Notes under the pieces: model-generated | Told to the model about the DNA's origin: nothing | Seen by the model: only the letters and a program-made list of their open reading frames with translations | Databases searched by the model: none | Source: Streptomyces sp. NBC_00425 | Lineage (GTDB): Bacteria; Actinomycetota; Actinomycetes; Streptomycetales; Streptomycetaceae | DNA: 64,000 nt | Direction: 5' to 3' | NCBI RefSeq assembly: GCF_036030735.1 | Contig: NZ_CP107928.1 | Span: 4,650,001-4,714,000, forward strand | Shown here: piece after piece, positions 17,690 to 27,268 of the stretch | How positions within the stretch are numbered: the stretch's first letter is position 1 | Layout: each line of letters opens with the position of its first letter | Program-made: the position numbers and the translations under genes

Positions 17690-17746
17690 CGACCTCGGTC
17701 ACGGTCGGGGCCGGCGGTCACCCCGTGCCGTCCGGTCGTGGTCCCG

Positions 17747-19588
17747 TCAGAAGACCGCCGTTCCGGCCTGCGTCAGCCTCCAGTTGGCGACGGCGAAGTC
17801 GGCCGGGTCCAACGCCCCCTTGGCCGTCACGTAGTCGATCATCAGCTGCCGGATCTCGTTGGTGGAGCTGTAGGCGATGTCGGCCCCCGCGATGTGCGGA
17901 TAGCCGCTGCCGCCGTTGGCGCGGTAGTTGTTGACGGCGACGACGAAGACCTGGTCGTCGGCGACCGCGGCGCCGTTGTGGGTGAGGTTCCTGATCCGGG
18001 AGCCCTCGGGCTGCGCGATGTCGATGTCGTACGAGACGCCCGCCGCCGTGTCGTACATGTAGTCCCAGAAGCTGTTGGCGTTGGTGAGGGTCGCGGTGTC
18101 GACCGCCGTGCCCGCCGGCACCTGGTGGTAGTACTTCGCCGCGTACTCCAGGTAGTCCCTGAGCTGGGCGCCCGTGAGCTTCTTGCCGTACAGGGTGTTG
18201 TCGTAGATGTAGAGCCCCGCGATGTCGCGGATGGTGACGTCGCCGGCCGGGATGTCGGCGGTGCGGCTGAAGGGCGCGGCCACGGAGATCAGGGGCAGGG
18301 CGGCGTCGGCGGCCGACAGTCCGGCGGCCACCGTGCTCGTCTGGACCTCGTGGATGAAGTCCATGATGGGGACGTCCTTCCAGCAGGACTCCGCCGCCGA
18401 GAGGTCGGCCGTGCAGGTGCCGACCGGCGTGTTGACGTACTTCACGACGAGGTCGTGGTCGGCGCGGAGCAGTCTCTTGATCTCCGGGTCCTCGTCGACC
18501 CCCTTGGGGTCGAGGGTCCGGGCCGTCTTCCCGGTCACCCTCCACTGCCCGTGGCGCAGTTCGAGTTCGAAGTCGAAGACGCTGAGCCGGTAGCCCCAGC
18601 AGTAGGGCTCTGAGAGCAGGACGTCCTCGCCGGTCTCCGCGTTCTTGACCGTGTACGACGGCACCTCGACGTGCGTGTGGCCGACCAGGATCGCGTCGAT
18701 GCCGGGAACCTGCTCGGCGACGAGGTTGGAGGCGTTCTCGACGTACGGGAGCGCGTCACCGTAGGAGGTGGAACCGTCGAGGCCGGAGTGGTCGGTCAGG
18801 AAGACGACGTCGCAGCCCAGCGCGCGCAGCCGCGGCACGTACTTCTTCGCCTGCTCCACCAGCCCCGGGAACACCATCCGGCCGCTGACGTTGTCCTTGT
18901 CCCACAGCGCGATGCCGGGGTTGGTCAGGCCCAGGATGCCGACCTTGATGTCGGGGGCGCCGGGGACGCGGATCTTCTTCACCGTGTACGGGGCGAAGGC
19001 CGGACGCAGCGTCTTCGCGTCGAGGGCGTTCGCGCCGAGCAGCGGGAAGCGGCACTGCTTCTCGAACCTGCGCAGCACGTCGATGCCGTAGTTGAACTCG
19101 TGGTTGCCGAGCGCGGCCGCGTCGTAACGCATGTGGTTCATGGCGACGGCCATGGGGTGCTCGGGCCCCTTCCTGCCGTGGGCCCCCGTGATCGGGTCGA
19201 CGCGCGCGAAGTAGTAGGCCAGCGAGGTGCCCTGGATGATGTCGCCGGCGTCGACCAGCAGGACGCGATCCTCCCCCTTAGCCTCGCGCTGCTGCTTCAC
19301 GAGGGTGGCGACCCGGGCGACGCCGACCGAGTTGCCCTTGCTGTCCGTGTACGCGGCGTCGGTGTAGTAGTCCCAGTCGAAGACGTGGCTGTGCAGGTCG
19401 GTCGTGCCGAGGATGGAGAAGGACCAGGTGCGGGGCGCCTTCCCGGGCGCGTGGCCGTGCGGCCCGGTGGAGGCCTCGGCGGTACCGGAACCGACCGCTC
19501 CGGCGACGGCCACGGCCGCTCCGGTGACGGCCGACTTCCGCACGAACTCACGGCGGTTCATGGGGTCGTTCGTCGGGTTGAGGGGCAT
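17747..19588 (-). CDS. Tat-exported 5'-nucleotidase / 2',3'-cyclic phosphodiesterase (UshA-like)
   Basis: 613 residues. A twin-arginine signal (NRREFVRKSAVTGAA) is followed by a calcineurin-like metallophosphoesterase domain with all metal motifs (TTDLHSH, GNHEFNYG, GHTHVE) and a C-terminal 5'-nucleotidase domain (NNYRANGGSGYP). It probably hydrolyses extracellular nucleotides to salvage nucleoside and phosphate. ATG 19588 has AGGAG at six bases. Phosphate control is plausible, but I did not find a clear PHO box in the leader. Confidence 0.92.
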   Translation of the reverse strand: MPLNPTNDPMNRREFVRKSAVTGAAVAVAGAVGSGTAEASTGPHGHAPGKAPRTWSFSILGTTDLHSHVFDWDYYTDAAYTDSKGNSVGVARVATLVKQQREAKGEDRVLLVDAGDIIQGTSLAYYFARVDPITGAHGRKGPEHPMAVAMNHMRYDAAALGNHEFNYGIDVLRRFEKQCRFPLLGANALDAKTLRPAFAPYTVKKIRVPGAPDIKVGILGLTNPGIALWDKDNVSGRMVFPGLVEQAKKYVPRLRALGCDVVFLTDHSGLDGSTSYGDALPYVENASNLVAEQVPGIDAILVGHTHVEVPSYTVKNAETGEDVLLSEPYCWGYRLSVFDFELELRHGQWRVTGKTARTLDPKGVDEDPEIKRLLRADHDLVVKYVNTPVGTCTADLSAAESCWKDVPIMDFIHEVQTSTVAAGLSAADAALPLISVAAPFSRTADIPAGDVTIRDIAGLYIYDNTLYGKKLTGAQLRDYLEYAAKYYHQVPAGTAVDTATLTNANSFWDYMYDTAAGVSYDIDIAQPEGSRIRNLTHNGAAVADDQVFVVAVNNYRANGGSGYPHIAGADIAYSSTNEIRQLMIDYVTAKGALDPADFAVANWRLTQAGTAVF

Positions 19589-19840
19589 TCGGGGCTCCTG
19601 GAACTGGTGGGGAAGGAGGGGCAACTACCCGCGTAGATGCTTGCTTCCGCCAGTTACGGGCGTAACCGCGAACAGGCCATGGGCCGGTCAAGGATGTCCA
19701 AGACCGGCCCAAGCCCGACGTACCGCCGACGGCACGGGGCCGACGGCACCACACCGGGGCCGACGACTCCGCACGGGCGCCGACGGCGCCATCACCTCGG
19801 CCCACGGCTCTTCGCCGCGGCCGACGCCTCTTCGCCGCGG

Positions 19841-21124
19841 CTAGATGAACGAGTTGATCTCGATCGTCTCGTCCCGGCCCGGACCCACGCCGATCGCGGA
19901 GATCGGGGCGCCGGACATCTCCTCCAGCGCCTTCACGTACGCCTGGGCGTTCTTCGGCAGGTCGGAGAACGACTTCGCCTTGGTGATGTCCTCGGACCAG
20001 CCGGGGAGCGTCTCGTAGATCGGCTTCGCGTGGTGGAAGTCGCTCTGCGAGTACGGCAGTTCCTCGACCCGCTTGCCGTCGATCTCGTACGCCACGCAGA
20101 CCGGGATCTGCTCCCAGCCGGTGAGGACGTCGAGCTTGGTCAGGAAGAAGTCCGTCAGGCCGTTCACGCGGGTCGCGTAGCGGGCGATGACCGCGTCGAA
20201 CCAGCCGCAGCGGCGGTCGCGGCCGGTGGTCACGCCCCGCTCGCCGCCGATGCGGCGCAGCGCCTCGCCGTCCTCGTCGAGGAGCTCGGTCGGGAAGGGG
20301 CCCGCGCCGACGCGGGTCGTGTAGGCCTTCAGGATGCCGATGACCCGGCTGATCTTCGTCGGGCCCACGCCGGCGCCGGTGCAGGCGCCGCCCGCGGTCG
20401 GGTTGGACGAGGTGACGAAGGGGTACGTGCCGTGGTCGATGTCGAGCAGGGTGCCCTGACCGCCCTCGAAGAGGACGACCTTGTCGTCCTCCAGCGCCTG
20501 GTTGAGCACGAGGACCGTGTCGGTGACGTACGGAGCGAGCTTCTCCGCGTAGCCGAGCAGTTCCTCGACGACCTGGTCGACGGCGATCGCACGACGGTTG
20601 TACAGCTTGGTCAGCAGCTGGTTCTTGGCGTCGAGCGCCGCCTCCACCTTCTGCATCAGGATGGACTCGTCGTACAGGTCCTGGACCCGGATGCCGACCC
20701 GGTTGATCTTGTCGGCATAAGTCGGACCGATCCCGCGACCGGTGGTGCCGATCTTGCGCTTTCCGAGGAAGCGTTCGGTCACCTTGTCGACAGTCACGTT
20801 GTACGGAGTGATGATGTGCGCGTTGCCGCTGATCAGCAGCTTCGACGTGTCGACGCCGCGCTCGTTCAGACCGCTCAGCTCGGAGAGCAGGACCGACGGG
20901 TCGACGACGACACCGTTACCGATGACCGGCGTACAGCCGGGAGACAGGATTCCGGAAGGGAGCAGGTGGAGTGCGTACTTCTGGTCGCCCACGACGACCG
21001 TGTGGCCGGCGTTGTTGCCACCCTGGTAACGCACCACATAATCCACCGAGCCACCGAGCAGGTCGGTGGCCTTTCCCTTGCCTTCGTCACCCCACTGAGC
21101 ACCGAGCAGCACAAGTGCGGGCAC
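19841..21124 (-). CDS. purA: Adenylosuccinate synthetase
   Basis: 427-residue GTP-dependent ligase joining IMP and aspartate, the first committed step to AMP. The P-loop QWGDEGKGK, the [11 protein letters not shown] motif and [14 protein letters not shown] are intact. It starts with GTG at 21124. A divergent leader of about 200 bases with a small ORF and a hairpin separates it from the DAGK-like gene. The 19700-19840 segment downstream is rich in short GCCGACG repeats. Confidence 0.97.
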   Translation of the reverse strand: MPALVLLGAQWGDEGKGKATDLLGGSVDYVVRYQGGNNAGHTVVVGDQKYALHLLPSGILSPGCTPVIGNGVVVDPSVLLSELSGLNERGVDTSKLLISGNAHIITPYNVTVDKVTERFLGKRKIGTTGRGIGPTYADKINRVGIRVQDLYDESILMQKVEAALDAKNQLLTKLYNRRAIAVDQVVEELLGYAEKLAPYVTDTVLVLNQALEDDKVVLFEGGQGTLLDIDHGTYPFVTSSNPTAGGACTGAGVGPTKISRVIGILKAYTTRVGAGPFPTELLDEDGEALRRIGGERGVTTGRDRRCGWFDAVIARYATRVNGLTDFFLTKLDVLTGWEQIPVCVAYEIDGKRVEELPYSQSDFHHAKPIYETLPGWSEDITKAKSFSDLPKNAQAYVKALEEMSGAPISAIGVGPGRDETIEINSFI

Positions 21125-21175
21125 GCGCGTACACCCCTTCCGGGTGGGGCATGTCCAAGGTCAGGGGCGTACGCG

Positions 21176-21256
21176 ATGGATCGTTCCACCGCGTTCACCG
21201 CGAGCGCCGCGACCGTCGTTGGTCGCCCGTTGTCGGACCCGGATGCCCCGGAATAG
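21176..21256 (+). CDS. Possible 26-residue small ORF in the purA/DAGK divergent region
   Basis: ATG 21176 to TAG 21256 encodes MDRSTAFTASAA... followed four bases later by the hairpin at 21261-21288. The arrangement looks like a tiny gene with its own terminator, or a leader peptide for the DAGK-like gene. The upstream AAGGTCAGGGG is a weak ribosome site. Translation is not shown and chance cannot be excluded. Confidence 0.25.
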   Translation: MDRSTAFTASAATVVGRPLSDPDAPE

Positions 21257-21260
21257 ACGA

Positions 21261-21288
21261 AGCCCCTGGCGCAATAGCGCAAGGGGCT
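21261..21288. terminator. Hairpin in the purA leader region
   Basis: AGCCCCTGGCGC (21261-21272) pairs with GCGCAAGGGGCT (21277-21288) with one mismatch around AATA. It is 43 bases before the DAGK-like start and about 140 bases upstream of purA on the other strand. It may act as a terminator or attenuator. Confidence 0.5.
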
Positions 21289-21330
21289 CTTGCACAAAGA
21301 TGCTACCCGAGGAAGCGAGGCAGGACCGAG

Positions 21331-22185
21331 GTGGCGACTTTCGCGACGTCCGATCAGCTGCTGGTGATCATCGATCCGGTCTCCCGGCGCGCGGACGGTG
21401 AGTCCGTGCGGATCGCGAAAGACGTGCTCAGCGCGGGTGCGGCCAGCACGAAGGTGTGTGTGCCGGAGGGCCCGGAGGAATTCGCCCGGGTGCTGGCACG
21501 GCGGGGTTCGCGGCGGCCGGTGGTCATCGGTGACGACCGCGCGCTGGCCCGGGCGGTGGCCCTGCTGCACCGGCAGCGGGCCCTGGCCGAGTGCGTGCTG
21601 TCGGTGGTGCCGGTGGGCGGCTCCCTGAGCATCGCGCACGCCCTGGGGGTGCCCACGAGCCCGGTCGCGGCGGCGCGGGCCGTCCTGGACGGCGTCGGGC
21701 GGCGGCTGGACCTGCTGGTCGACGACAGCGACGGGGTGGTGCTGGGAGCGCTGCGGATCCCCGCGCTGCCGACGACCGGCGGCGCCCAGTCGGCTGACGC
21801 CTCGGCGCGGCCCTGGCTGCAGTCGCTGGTCCGCACGCTCGTCCCCATCCGGCCCTCCCGGCCCTCCCGGCCGGTCGCCGACCCGCTTCCGGCCGGCCCG
21901 GCGCGGCTGCGGGTCGAGGTGGACGGGACGACCCTGGTCGACCTGGACCAGCCGGTGGAGGCGGTGTCGGTGACGCCCGGCGCCTCGGGAACGGCCGAGG
22001 TGGTGGTGCGGCCGTCGTCGGTGGGCGCGGAGGCCGCGCCGCTGCAGACGTACGGCCGGACGGTGACCGTCACGGGGGCCGACTTCCGCTACCGGGCGGA
22101 CGCCGCGGTCGCCGGCCCGGTACGACGGCGGACGTGGACCGTGCGGGAGGGAGCACTGGGCCTGATGCTGCCGACGGCCCAGTAA
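21331..22185 (+). CDS. Diacylglycerol-kinase-like protein with degenerate glycine loop
   Basis: 284 residues aligned in outline with the DAGK/lipid kinase fold: N-terminal beta-alpha unit (QLLVIIDPVSRRADG), mid region (VVPVGGSLSIAHALGVP) and C-terminal beta-sandwich (LRVEVDGTTLVDLDQPV). The catalytic GGDGT loop is not kept; the place reads VIGDDRAL. Catalysis is therefore doubtful, and a regulatory or alternative role is possible. GTG 21331 follows a purine-rich GAGGCAGGACCGAG. Confidence 0.6.
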   Translation: MATFATSDQLLVIIDPVSRRADGESVRIAKDVLSAGAASTKVCVPEGPEEFARVLARRGSRRPVVIGDDRALARAVALLHRQRALAECVLSVVPVGGSLSIAHALGVPTSPVAAARAVLDGVGRRLDLLVDDSDGVVLGALRIPALPTTGGAQSADASARPWLQSLVRTLVPIRPSRPSRPVADPLPAGPARLRVEVDGTTLVDLDQPVEAVSVTPGASGTAEVVVRPSSVGAEAAPLQTYGRTVTVTGADFRYRADAAVAGPVRRRTWTVREGALGLMLPTAQ

Positions 22186-22197
22186 GCCGAACGCCCT

Positions 22198-22285
22198 GGG
22201 AGCCCTCGGGTTCCGGAGGGTTCGGAGGGCTCCCGGGAGGGTCGGGCAGGGCTCGACGGTGCGGCGGGAGGCCGGGGCCTCCCGC
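22198..22285. terminator. Two tandem hairpins between convergent genes
   Basis: First stem GGGAGCCCTC (22198-22207) with GAGGGCTCCC (22225-22234), perfect 10 bp. Second stem GCGGGAGGCC (22264-22273) with GGCCTCCCGC (22276-22285), perfect 10 bp. They separate the DAGK-like gene (+) and the MarR gene (-) and probably end both transcripts. Confidence 0.75.
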
Positions 22286-22296
22286 GGACCGGAGTT

Positions 22297-22794
22297 CTAG
22301 CCGTCTCCGAAGAGCGCTTCGCGGTGCAGTCGCCAGCGCTCCATCATGGCGGCGATCTCGGTGTCGACGAACTCGAAGAAGGCGAGCGTCTCGGACATCC
22401 GGCGTCCCGCGGCGGTGTCGCCGCCGAGACTCTCGACGCCCTCGCGCAGGGCCCCCTCCCACCGCTTGAGCACGGTCTCGCGGTTGGTCAGCGCCTCGTA
22501 CCACTGGTTGCTGTGCACGCGGTAGCGCTCACGCCGGGAACCGGGCTCGCGCTCGCGGGAGACCATGTGCTGCTGGGCCAGGTAGCGCACCGCGCCGGAC
22601 ACGGCGGCAGGGCTGATCATCAGCTGCGCGCCCAGTTCGGCGGAGGTCATCGCGCCCTCGTCGGAGGAGAGGAGCGCGGCGAAGACCCGGGCGGGCATGC
22701 GCTGCATTCCGGCCTCGACGAGTTGCGCGGCGAAGGACTCGACGAACCGGGACACGGCCTCCTCGTCCCGCCCGTCCGCGTCTGTTTCGGTCAT
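22297..22794 (-). CDS. MarR/GbsR-type regulator of the adjacent ABC exporter
   Basis: 165-residue winged-helix protein (MTSAELGAQLMISPAAVSGAVRYL, wing MVSREREPGSRRERYRV) with a helical C-terminal extension (FFEFVDTEIAAMMERW). It is divergent from an ABC transporter operon, with 73 bases between start codons and a palindrome in between. It is thus the likely repressor of the exporter and of itself. Confidence 0.87.
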   Translation of the reverse strand: MTETDADGRDEEAVSRFVESFAAQLVEAGMQRMPARVFAALLSSDEGAMTSAELGAQLMISPAAVSGAVRYLAQQHMVSREREPGSRRERYRVHSNQWYEALTNRETVLKRWEGALREGVESLGGDTAAGRRMSETLAFFEFVDTEIAAMMERWRLHREALFGDG

Positions 22795-22831
22795 GCCCCC
22801 ATCCTATCGACGGTTCACGCATTTCCTTAAC

Positions 22832-22847
22832 TTCACAAATTTCTGAA
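22832..22847. promoter_or_regulatory. Operator-like palindrome in the marR/ABC divergent promoter
   Basis: The 16-base TTCACAAATTTCTGAA is palindromic except for one mismatched pair (C/C at positions 5 and 12). It sits in an AT-rich promoter segment between the divergent starts at 22794 and 22868. Position and symmetry suit binding of the MarR-type regulator. Confidence 0.55.
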
Positions 22848-22867
22848 AGCAGCGTACGTTCAGCCTC

Positions 22868-23761
22868 ATGACGAAGGCCATCACGGTGTCCGGACTGCAC
22901 AAGTCCTTCGGCCGCACCCACGCGCTCGACGGACTCGACCTGGAGGTCGAGGCCGGGGAGGTGCACGGCTTCCTCGGCCCCAACGGCGCCGGCAAGTCCA
23001 CCGCCATCCGCGTCCTGCTGGGCCTGCTGCGCGCCGACTCGGGCGCCGCGCAGATCCTCGGCCGCGACCCGTGGAAGGACGCGGTCGAGGCGCACCGGCG
23101 CATCGCCTACGTGCCCGGCGACGTGACCCTGTGGCGCAACCTCTCCGGCGGCGAGGTCATCGACCTGTACGGACGACTGCGCGGCGGCGGCCTCGACGCC
23201 GCCCGCCGCGCCGAGCTGATCGACCGCTTCGAACTGGACCCCACCAAGAAGGGCCGCACCTACTCGAAGGGCAACCGCCAGAAGGTCGCCCTGGTCGCCG
23301 CCTTCGCCTCGGACGTCGACCTCCTCATCCTGGACGAGCCGACGTCCGGCCTGGACCCCCTGATGGAGGAGGTCTTCCAGCGCTGCGTGACGGAGGAACG
23401 CGACCGGGGCCGGACGATCCTGCTGTCCTCCCACATCCTCAGCGAGGTCGAGGAGCTGTGCGACCGCGTCAGCATCATCCGCAAGGGCCGCACGGTGGAG
23501 ACCGGCTCGCTGGCCGACCTGCGTCATCTGACCCGCACCAGCGTGACCGCCGAACTCGCGGGCGCCCCCGACGGGTTGGCGCACCTGCCGGGCGTGCACG
23601 GCCTGGAGGTGCACGGCAGACGGGTCCGCCTCCAGGTCGACACCGACCGACTCGACGCCGTGGTGAAGTCGTTGAGCGCGTCGGGCGTACGGTCGCTGAC
23701 GTCGACTCCGCCGACGCTCGAGGAACTGTTCCTGCGGCACTACCAGGAGACCGCACAGTGA
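22868..23761 (+). CDS. ABC transporter ATP-binding protein (ABC-2 exporter type)
   Basis: 297-residue ATPase with Walker [10 protein letters not shown], Walker [13 protein letters not shown], an H-loop (LSSHILSE) and a degenerate signature (YSKGNRQK in place of LSGGQ) typical of DrrA-like drug exporters. The C-terminal 70 residues form the usual DrrA-type extension. GTGA overlap with the permease gene shows translational coupling. It is probably an efflux system for a hydrophobic compound, controlled by the divergent MarR protein. Confidence 0.93.
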   Translation: MTKAITVSGLHKSFGRTHALDGLDLEVEAGEVHGFLGPNGAGKSTAIRVLLGLLRADSGAAQILGRDPWKDAVEAHRRIAYVPGDVTLWRNLSGGEVIDLYGRLRGGGLDAARRAELIDRFELDPTKKGRTYSKGNRQKVALVAAFASDVDLLILDEPTSGLDPLMEEVFQRCVTEERDRGRTILLSSHILSEVEELCDRVSIIRKGRTVETGSLADLRHLTRTSVTAELAGAPDGLAHLPGVHGLEVHGRRVRLQVDTDRLDAVVKSLSASGVRSLTSTPPTLEELFLRHYQETAQ

Positions 23762-25341
23762 CGATCCTCGCCGCGCCCCAACTCGCCGGCACCGGAACGC
23801 TGCTGCGTTTCGCGCTCCGCCGCGACCGGCTGCTGATCCCCGTCTGGGTCGCCGTGACCGCCCTGATGGTGCTGTCCATGCCCACCAGCCTCGAGGGCCT
23901 GTACGACACCCCCGCCGCCCGGGCCGACCTGCTGCGGCAGATGGACGCCAACTCCTCCCTCCGCGCCCTGATCGGCCCCGTCTTCGACGACTCGATCGGC
24001 GCGCTGACGGCCTGGCGGGTCGGCGTGTACGCCGCCGCCCTCGCCGCGGTGACGAGCCTGCTCGTCGTCGTGCGGCACACCCGCGACGAGGAGGAGAGCG
24101 GCCGTCAGGAGCTGATCGCCTCCGGCATGGTCGGGCGGCGCGCCTCCCTGACGGCGGCCCTGCTCGCGGCTGCCGTCGCCAACGCCGCCCTGGGTCTGCT
24201 GGTGACGGCGGGCCTCGCCGGTCGAGGGGCGGCGGGCGCCGTCGCGTTCGGCCTCGGCCTGGCCGGGGCGGGCATGCTGTTCGCGACGACCGCGGCGATC
24301 GTCGCCCAGCTGACGCAGAGCGCACGGCTGGCGCGCGGACTGACGGCGGCGGCCCTCGGCGCGGCCTTCGTCCTGCGGGCCGCGGGCGACTCCGCGACGG
24401 ACGACGGCTCGTCGCCGCTGACCTGGCTCTCGCCGCTCGGCTGGCTGGAGAACCTGCGGGCCTTCGCGGACGAACGGTGGTGGGTGCTGGGCCTGTTCGC
24501 GGCGGCGATCCTCGCACAGGGCGCGCTGGCCTACGGCCTGGCCGGCCGCCGGGACGTCGGCATGAGCTTCCTGCCGACCCTCCCCGGACCCCCCACCGGA
24601 CGGCTCGGCAGCGCCTTCTCCCTGGCCTGGCGGCTGCAGCGGGGCGGGGTCCTGGGCTGGAGCGTCGGCTTCCTCCTCGCCGGCGTCGTCTACGGCGGCC
24701 TGACCGAGGGCGCCGCCGACCTGGTCGGCGACAACGACAGGGCCCGCGAGATCATCGAGCGGATGGGCGGGCAGTCCGGGCTGACGAACGCGTTCCTCGC
24801 CTCGATGATCGGCATGCTCGGGCTGATCGCGTCCCTCTTCGTCGTCGCGTCCGTGCTCCGGCTGCACGGCGAGGAGACCTCGGGCCGCGCGGAACCCGTG
24901 CTCGCGAACGCGGTGGGACGGCTGCGCTGGGCCGCCGGGCATCTGGCGATCGCCTTCGGCGGCGCGGCCCTCATCATGCTCCTGGCCGGCCTCGGCTTCG
25001 CGGCGGGCTACGGCAGGCAGACCCTCCCGGTCCTGGGCGCCTGCCTGGTGCAGCTGCCCGCGGTGTGGACGGTCGGCGCCCTGACAGTCGTCCTGTACGG
25101 ATGGGCTCCGCGGCTGGCCCCGGCCGGCTGGGGCGTGGCCGCCGCGATCCTGCTCCTCGGCTGGATCGGCCCGGCCCTGAACGCGCCGTCGGCGATCCTG
25201 GACCTCTCGCCCTTCGCCCACCTGCCGAAGCTGCCCGGCGGCGAGATGGAGTGGGGGCCGGTGCTGGTCCTGCTGCTGTCGGCGCTCGCCCTGACCGCCG
25301 CCGGCCTGACCGGACTACGACGTCGAGACCTGACCACCTGA
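23758..25341 (+). CDS. ABC-2 type exporter permease (about 12 TM)
   Basis: 527-residue polytopic membrane protein, twice the usual single-permease length. It has two similar halves (each with an N-terminal segment, a Thr/Arg loop and about six hydrophobic spans), as in Streptomyces proteins where both permease halves are fused. It starts at GTG 23758 within the ATPase stop. It forms the channel for the ATPase before it; substrate unknown. Confidence 0.88.
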   Translation: MTILAAPQLAGTGTLLRFALRRDRLLIPVWVAVTALMVLSMPTSLEGLYDTPAARADLLRQMDANSSLRALIGPVFDDSIGALTAWRVGVYAAALAAVTSLLVVVRHTRDEEESGRQELIASGMVGRRASLTAALLAAAVANAALGLLVTAGLAGRGAAGAVAFGLGLAGAGMLFATTAAIVAQLTQSARLARGLTAAALGAAFVLRAAGDSATDDGSSPLTWLSPLGWLENLRAFADERWWVLGLFAAAILAQGALAYGLAGRRDVGMSFLPTLPGPPTGRLGSAFSLAWRLQRGGVLGWSVGFLLAGVVYGGLTEGAADLVGDNDRAREIIERMGGQSGLTNAFLASMIGMLGLIASLFVVASVLRLHGEETSGRAEPVLANAVGRLRWAAGHLAIAFGGAALIMLLAGLGFAAGYGRQTLPVLGACLVQLPAVWTVGALTVVLYGWAPRLAPAGWGVAAAILLLGWIGPALNAPSAILDLSPFAHLPKLPGGEMEWGPVLVLLLSALALTAAGLTGLRRRDLTT

Positions 25342-25523
25342 CCCGTCCACCACAGTGACGGCGCCGCAGCGGAGGCAGGGGCGGCGGCGGCCGGCCGAGG
25401 CGGTGGCCGGGACGGCGGCTACGACGGCTGAGGCGGGGCTGGGGCCGGGGCGGGGCACAGTGGTTCACCGTGGGCGGGTCGGCGGCGGCGAACCGGAACG
25501 GAGGCTGCGGCGTCCCCCTGTGC

Positions 25524-25829
25524 ATGGGGCGAAGGGCAGTGGGGTGCGGCGGGTGCGTGATCTCGGTGGCGAGCGCGCTGACGGCCGTCTCCCTGTGGCT
25601 CGCCTCGGACCGCACGCGGATCCACCTGGGCAACGGCTTCGAGCAGCAGAGCATGGATCTCAGCGTGCTGTTCACCGAGCTCCCGCTCGTGTTCCTCGCG
25701 GGAGCCGCCCTGCCGGTTCTCGCCTACACGGTCGTCGCCGGCCTGCTGCACGACCGGCAGGACCGGCGCGACCGACGCGACCGACGCCGCGGGCTCGCGC
25801 CGCGCGGCAGGTCAGACGGTGACGGGTAG
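25524..25829 (+). CDS. Small membrane protein
   Basis: About 101 residues with two hydrophobic spans (VISVASALTAVSLWLA and LVFLAGAALPVLAYTVVAG) separated by a polar loop (RIHLGNGFEQQSMDLS) and a very basic Asp/Arg repeat tail (DRRDRRDRRR). The start is uncertain: ATG 25524 is my choice, while GTG 25470 and GTG 25557 are in frame. No good ribosome site is seen. Its 3' end overlaps the convergent P450 gene by 18 bases. No family recognised. Confidence 0.5.
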   Translation: MGRRAVGCGGCVISVASALTAVSLWLASDRTRIHLGNGFEQQSMDLSVLFTELPLVFLAGAALPVLAYTVVAGLLHDRQDRRDRRDRRRGLAPRGRSDGDG

Positions 25830-27029
25830 GCCCTCCAGACCCCGGATCACGAAGTTCGGCTTGCGTCGCGGCTCCGCCGCCGGAGCCAGCCCCGGGGCCC
25901 GTTCCAGCAGGGCCGTCATCGACGCGGCGAGCTCGATGCGGGCCAGCGGCGCGCCGATGCAGTAGTGGATGCCCGCGCTGAAGGAGATGTGCGGGTTGTC
26001 GACCCGGGTGAGGTCCAGCCGTTCGGGCTCGGCGAACACCGCGGGATCGTGGTTCGCCGACCCGAAGAGCATCGCGATCTCGGCCCCCCGCGGCACGGTG
26101 ATCCCGTCGATCTCGATGTCGTCCAGCACCCACCGCTCGAACAGCTGCAGCGGGGTGTCGTACCGCATCAGCTCCTCGACGGCGGAAGGCACCAGCGAGG
26201 GGTCGGCGCGCAGCGCGGCCAGCTGCCCGGGGTTGCGGAACAGCGCCCACCATCCGTTGACGGTGGCGTTGACGGTCGCCTCGTGACCGGCGTTCAGCAG
26301 CAGCACCGCCGTCGAGATCATCTCCTGCTCGGTGAGCCGGTCGCCCTCGTCGTGCGCCGCGATGAGCCCGGAGATGAGATCGTCCCCCGGCTCCTTGCGC
26401 CGCTCGGCGATCAGCTCGCGCAGATAGGCGGTGAACTCGACGGAAGCCCGCACGGCCTTCGCCGCGGTCTCCTCCGACGGGTTCAGCTCGTACATCCCGC
26501 AGATGTCCGCCGACCAGGGCCGCAACGGCCCCCGGTCCGCCTCCGGGATCCCCAGCATCTCCGCGATCACGGCCACCGGCAGCGGCTCGGCGACGTCGCT
26601 CAGCAGATCGCCGCCGCCCGCCCGCACCAGTCCGTCCACCAGCTCGCCGGCCAGCCTGTGCACGTACGGCTTCAGCCGCTCCACCGTGCGCGGGGTGAAC
26701 GCCTTCGACACCAGCCGCCGGATCCGGGTGTGGTCCGGCGGCTCCAGGTCGAGCATCCCGTGGTCGTTCAGCGTGTGGAACGGCTCCTGCTCGGCGGGCG
26801 GCGCGGTCCGCCCGAACTCCTCGTGCGTGAACCTGTGCTGGTACGTGCGCCCCAGCCGCCGGTCCCGCAGCAGGGCCGACACGTCGGCGTGCCCCGGCAC
26901 GAGCCACTGGCCGGTGGGCTCGTAGTAGATCACCCGCCCGCGCTCTCGCAGCTCGGCGTAGGCCGGGTACGGGTCCGCCACGAACGCGGGGTCCCAGGGG
27001 TCGAACGAGAGGTCGTCAGCTGCTGCCAT
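25812..27029 (-). CDS. Cytochrome P450 (CYP107-like)
   Basis: 405-residue soluble P450 monooxygenase. The I-helix motif AGHEATVN, the ExxR motif (EELMR) and the heme loop FSAGIHYCIGAPLAR with the ligand Cys are intact. In S. coelicolor the syntenic gene is, to my recollection, SCO3636/CYP107U1, which has been linked to sporulation. No ferredoxin gene lies alongside, so electron partners come from elsewhere. It is a single gene, not part of a biosynthetic cluster. Confidence 0.92.
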   Translation of the reverse strand: MAAADDLSFDPWDPAFVADPYPAYAELRERGRVIYYEPTGQWLVPGHADVSALLRDRRLGRTYQHRFTHEEFGRTAPPAEQEPFHTLNDHGMLDLEPPDHTRIRRLVSKAFTPRTVERLKPYVHRLAGELVDGLVRAGGGDLLSDVAEPLPVAVIAEMLGIPEADRGPLRPWSADICGMYELNPSEETAAKAVRASVEFTAYLRELIAERRKEPGDDLISGLIAAHDEGDRLTEQEMISTAVLLLNAGHEATVNATVNGWWALFRNPGQLAALRADPSLVPSAVEELMRYDTPLQLFERWVLDDIEIDGITVPRGAEIAMLFGSANHDPAVFAEPERLDLTRVDNPHISFSAGIHYCIGAPLARIELAASMTALLERAPGLAPAAEPRRKPNFVIRGLEGLPVTV

Positions 27030-27231
27030 GGACGGACGCTAGCCCGTGGACCGGCGTCCTGACCAGGGGGTCCTGACCGTGCGCTCCTCCGCCGGGGGAG
27101 ATCGACGATGATCGACGAGCCGTGCCGCCCGCCCGTCGCGGTCGGTGGGCCGGGCAGCCGCGAAGGCGGGGCCGAGGACCTGAGGGCCGGGCGGCCAGAG
27201 GCCTATGAGCCGGTGGGCCGATGAACCGGAG

Positions 27232-27268
27232 GCCGGTGAGCCGGTGAGCCGGTGAGTCGGTGAGTCGG
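27232..27268. repeat. Octamer tandem repeat (GCCGGTGA, about 4.5 copies)
   Basis: Four consecutive units GCCGGTGA, GCCGGTGA, GCCGGTGA, GTCGGTGA and a partial fifth run into the stop codon of the downstream response-regulator gene. It lies in the 239-base gap between the P450 and the regulator. The period of eight matches the larger array at 62931. Confidence 0.8.

Noticed and set aside
25812..27029. Biosynthetic gene cluster around the P450
   Set aside because: No scaffold enzyme (PKS, NRPS, terpene synthase) is near; the neighbours are regulators and transport genes conserved in synteny.
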